Of a stretch of 6,472 nt of DNA, positions 5,846-6,472 are shown in pieces. Origin of the DNA: CAZBZG01 sp964496245 (GTDB lineage: Bacteria; Planctomycetota; SZUA-567); contig CAZBZG010000268.1 of NCBI GenBank assembly GCA_964496245.1, positions 1-6,472 of the forward strand, in the 5' to 3' direction. Each line of letters starts with the position of its first letter. The stretch's first letter is position 1. A program made the position numbers and the translations under genes. The notes below the pieces were generated by a model, which searched no databases, was not told where the DNA came from, and saw nothing but the letters and a program-made list of their open reading frames with translations.

Positions 5846-6016
5846 ATGGAGAAGGCCATGGCGGTGCGTCCGGAGCAGGCGAGCGACTTGGCCAACCTCA
5901 ACTCCTATCTGGAGAAGGGCTGGACGCTCAAGGCCATGTGCGCCACCGACAAGGTGTGCCTGGTCATTTTGGAGTACGGCGAGAAATCCGACGCGCACGA
6001 GACGATCAGCAGTTGA
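5846..6016 (+). CDS. Small conserved-looking protein of unknown function (56 residues)
   Basis: A 56-residue product without a signal peptide, so probably cytoplasmic. The core, about residues 14-43 (DLANLNSYLEKGWTLKAM, then VCLVILEYG), has the pattern of small DUF4177-like or related proteins: a helix, a GW turn and two beta-strands ending in a hydrophobic LVILE strand. The resemblance is by pattern only. Cys32 and Cys38 lie near the strands. The frame is open from 5780, but AAGGAGA at 5834-5840 sits the right distance before the ATG at 5846 and so decides the start; an internal ATG at 5858 lacks such a site. The gene begins 43 bases after the exported-protein stop, so co-transcription is likely. 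Confidence 0.65.
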   Translation: MEKAMAVRPEQASDLANLNSYLEKGWTLKAMCATDKVCLVILEYGEKSDAHETISS

Positions 6017-6037
6017 GGCGCGAAGCCACGACTCGGC

Positions 6038-6052
6038 CCATGGCGGTGCGTC
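6038..6052 (+). repeat. Second copy of a 15-bp direct repeat
   Basis: CCATGGCGGTGCGTC at 6038-6052 is an exact copy of 5856-5870, which lies inside the 56-residue gene and encodes MAVR. The two copies are 182 bp apart, and here too the copy contains an ATG followed by MAVR codons. No good ribosome-binding site precedes this second ATG. It may be the remnant of a small local duplication or a chance repeat. Confidence 0.5.
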
Positions 6053-6132
6053 GCTTTAAGCCGTCTGCGGCGCATTCGGGCGGGTCTGCCCATGTGAGAG
6101 AGGCCCGGAGGACGGACTTCGGAAGGCGGGGC

Positions 6133-6142
6133 AGAGGGGAGA
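6133..6142 (+). promoter_or_regulatory. Strong ribosome-binding site before an out-of-frame ATG
   Basis: AGAGGGGA lies six to seven bases before an ATG at 6147. That ATG is not in frame with the plausible exported protein that follows, but it would be if the run of six G at 6149-6154 were one base shorter. The site therefore marks the probable original start of the downstream gene. Confidence 0.4.
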
Positions 6143-6171
6143 CGGGATGGGGGGTCCAACCCAAGCCGCTC

Positions 6172-6375
6172 ATGATCGCTGCGGGGATTCTGGCCTTGCT
6201 GGGATCCGGACCGTGCTGGGGCCTGGACAAGGATGTTCGCAAGAAGCTGGACAAGCAGATTCGCAATCTGCGTCATCTCAAGCTGCCCAAGGGAAAGCGC
6301 GCGGGCTGGAAGGATGTTTTGAAGGCCCGCGGGCCCATGCTGGAAGCGCTGCAGTACATTCCGGGGACAGTATAG
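6172..6375 (+). CDS. Short exported protein of unknown function; start possibly frameshifted
   Basis: From ATG 6172 the frame encodes 67 residues. A hydrophobic segment (MIAAGILALLGSGPCWG) ends in a likely signal-peptidase site near CWG-LDKD, followed by a Lys/Arg-rich helical mature part of about 50 residues (LDKDVRKKLDKQIRNLRHLKLPKGKRAGWKDVLKARGP...). The codons, mostly ending in G or C and rich in AAG, CTG and GAC, resemble the neighbours. There is no ribosome-binding site before 6172, and a signal peptide normally has a basic N-region. A good Shine-Dalgarno and ATG at 6147 lie in a different frame; removing one G from the G-run at 6149-6154 would give the N-terminus MGVQPKPLMIAAG. The gene may carry a sequencing error, be phase-variable or be newly broken. 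I do not recognise the mature part. Confidence 0.5.
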   Translation: MIAAGILALLGSGPCWGLDKDVRKKLDKQIRNLRHLKLPKGKRAGWKDVLKARGPMLEALQYIPGTV

Positions 6376-6380
6376 TGAAC

Positions 6381-6409
6381 TTGACGTACGACGCAGCGGT
6401 CGTGATACT
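6381..6409 (+). promoter_or_regulatory. Sigma70-type promoter candidate with inverted repeat in the spacer
   Basis: TTGACG (6381-6386, 5 of 6) and GATACT (6404-6409, 4 of 6) are separated by exactly 17 bp. Within the spacer ACGAC (6388-6392) and GTCGT (6399-6403) form an inverted repeat, and a further copy, GTCGTAC, lies at 6437-6443, inverted relative to GTACGAC at 6386-6392. This looks like a promoter with repressor half-sites for a gene that begins beyond the right edge. Confidence 0.4.
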
Positions 6410-6472
6410 GTCTCCAGGGCGCGTATCGCACGGGTGGTCGTACCGAACCTACCGCATCACGTGACCCAGCGG

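Noticed and set aside
6147..6464. A 105-codon frame starting at the well-placed ATG 6147
   Set aside because: It has a good ribosome-binding site, but the product is Gln/Gly/Ala-rich and featureless, and the neighbouring frame carries the plausible signal peptide and coding-like codons.

Overview
This is a high-GC bacterial window. Every gene I can support lies on the plus strand. Strong Shine-Dalgarno sites, Sec-type signal peptides and a periplasmic binding protein point to a Gram-negative (diderm) organism. Ala/Glu-rich and Lys/Pro-rich low-complexity secreted proteins and short palindromic repeats would suit a Planctomycetes/Verrucomicrobia-type genome. That placement is a guess from style, not from a marker gene.

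The layout falls into three parts. (1) Bases 1-320 are the C-terminal end of a sigma54-dependent activator. Its GNVREL motif and its Fis-type helix-turn-helix (ending in a TERIMGLRVQKHGID-type sequence) look most like NifA/AnfA/VnfA regulators of nitrogen fixation. (2) Bases 321-1269 form a gap of about 950 bp that I judge non-coding. It holds a palindromic repeat element (372-492), a good sigma70-type promoter candidate (840-868) and two strong RNA-structure candidates (1040-1090 and 1156-1199). The gap leads into a three-gene ABC importer operon of the NitT/TauT/SsuABC type: binding protein (1270-2397), permease (2452-3294) and ATPase (3291-4070). A 12-bp hairpin separates the binding-protein gene from the permease gene, and the ATPase start overlaps the permease stop by 4 bp. 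(3) After a second promoter candidate (4079-4108) comes a set of poorly known genes. The first is a 525-residue exported multidomain protein (4225-5802) whose C-terminus resembles the periplasmic domain of ExbD/TolR. The second is a 56-residue protein (5846-6016). The third is a short exported protein (6172-6375) whose natural start appears to be out of frame because of a G-run. A further promoter candidate (6381-6409) with an internal inverted repeat points to a gene beyond the right edge.

The importer next to a NifA-like regulator suggests an uptake system tied to nitrogen fixation or nitrogen-responsive metabolism. The binding protein departs from ordinary nitrate/taurine binding proteins in its His-rich start and Cys clusters, so its ligand is open. 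No nitrogenase gene is in view, and I found no sigma54 promoter in front of the importer, so the link rests on proximity. The downstream genes have no evident functional tie to the importer.
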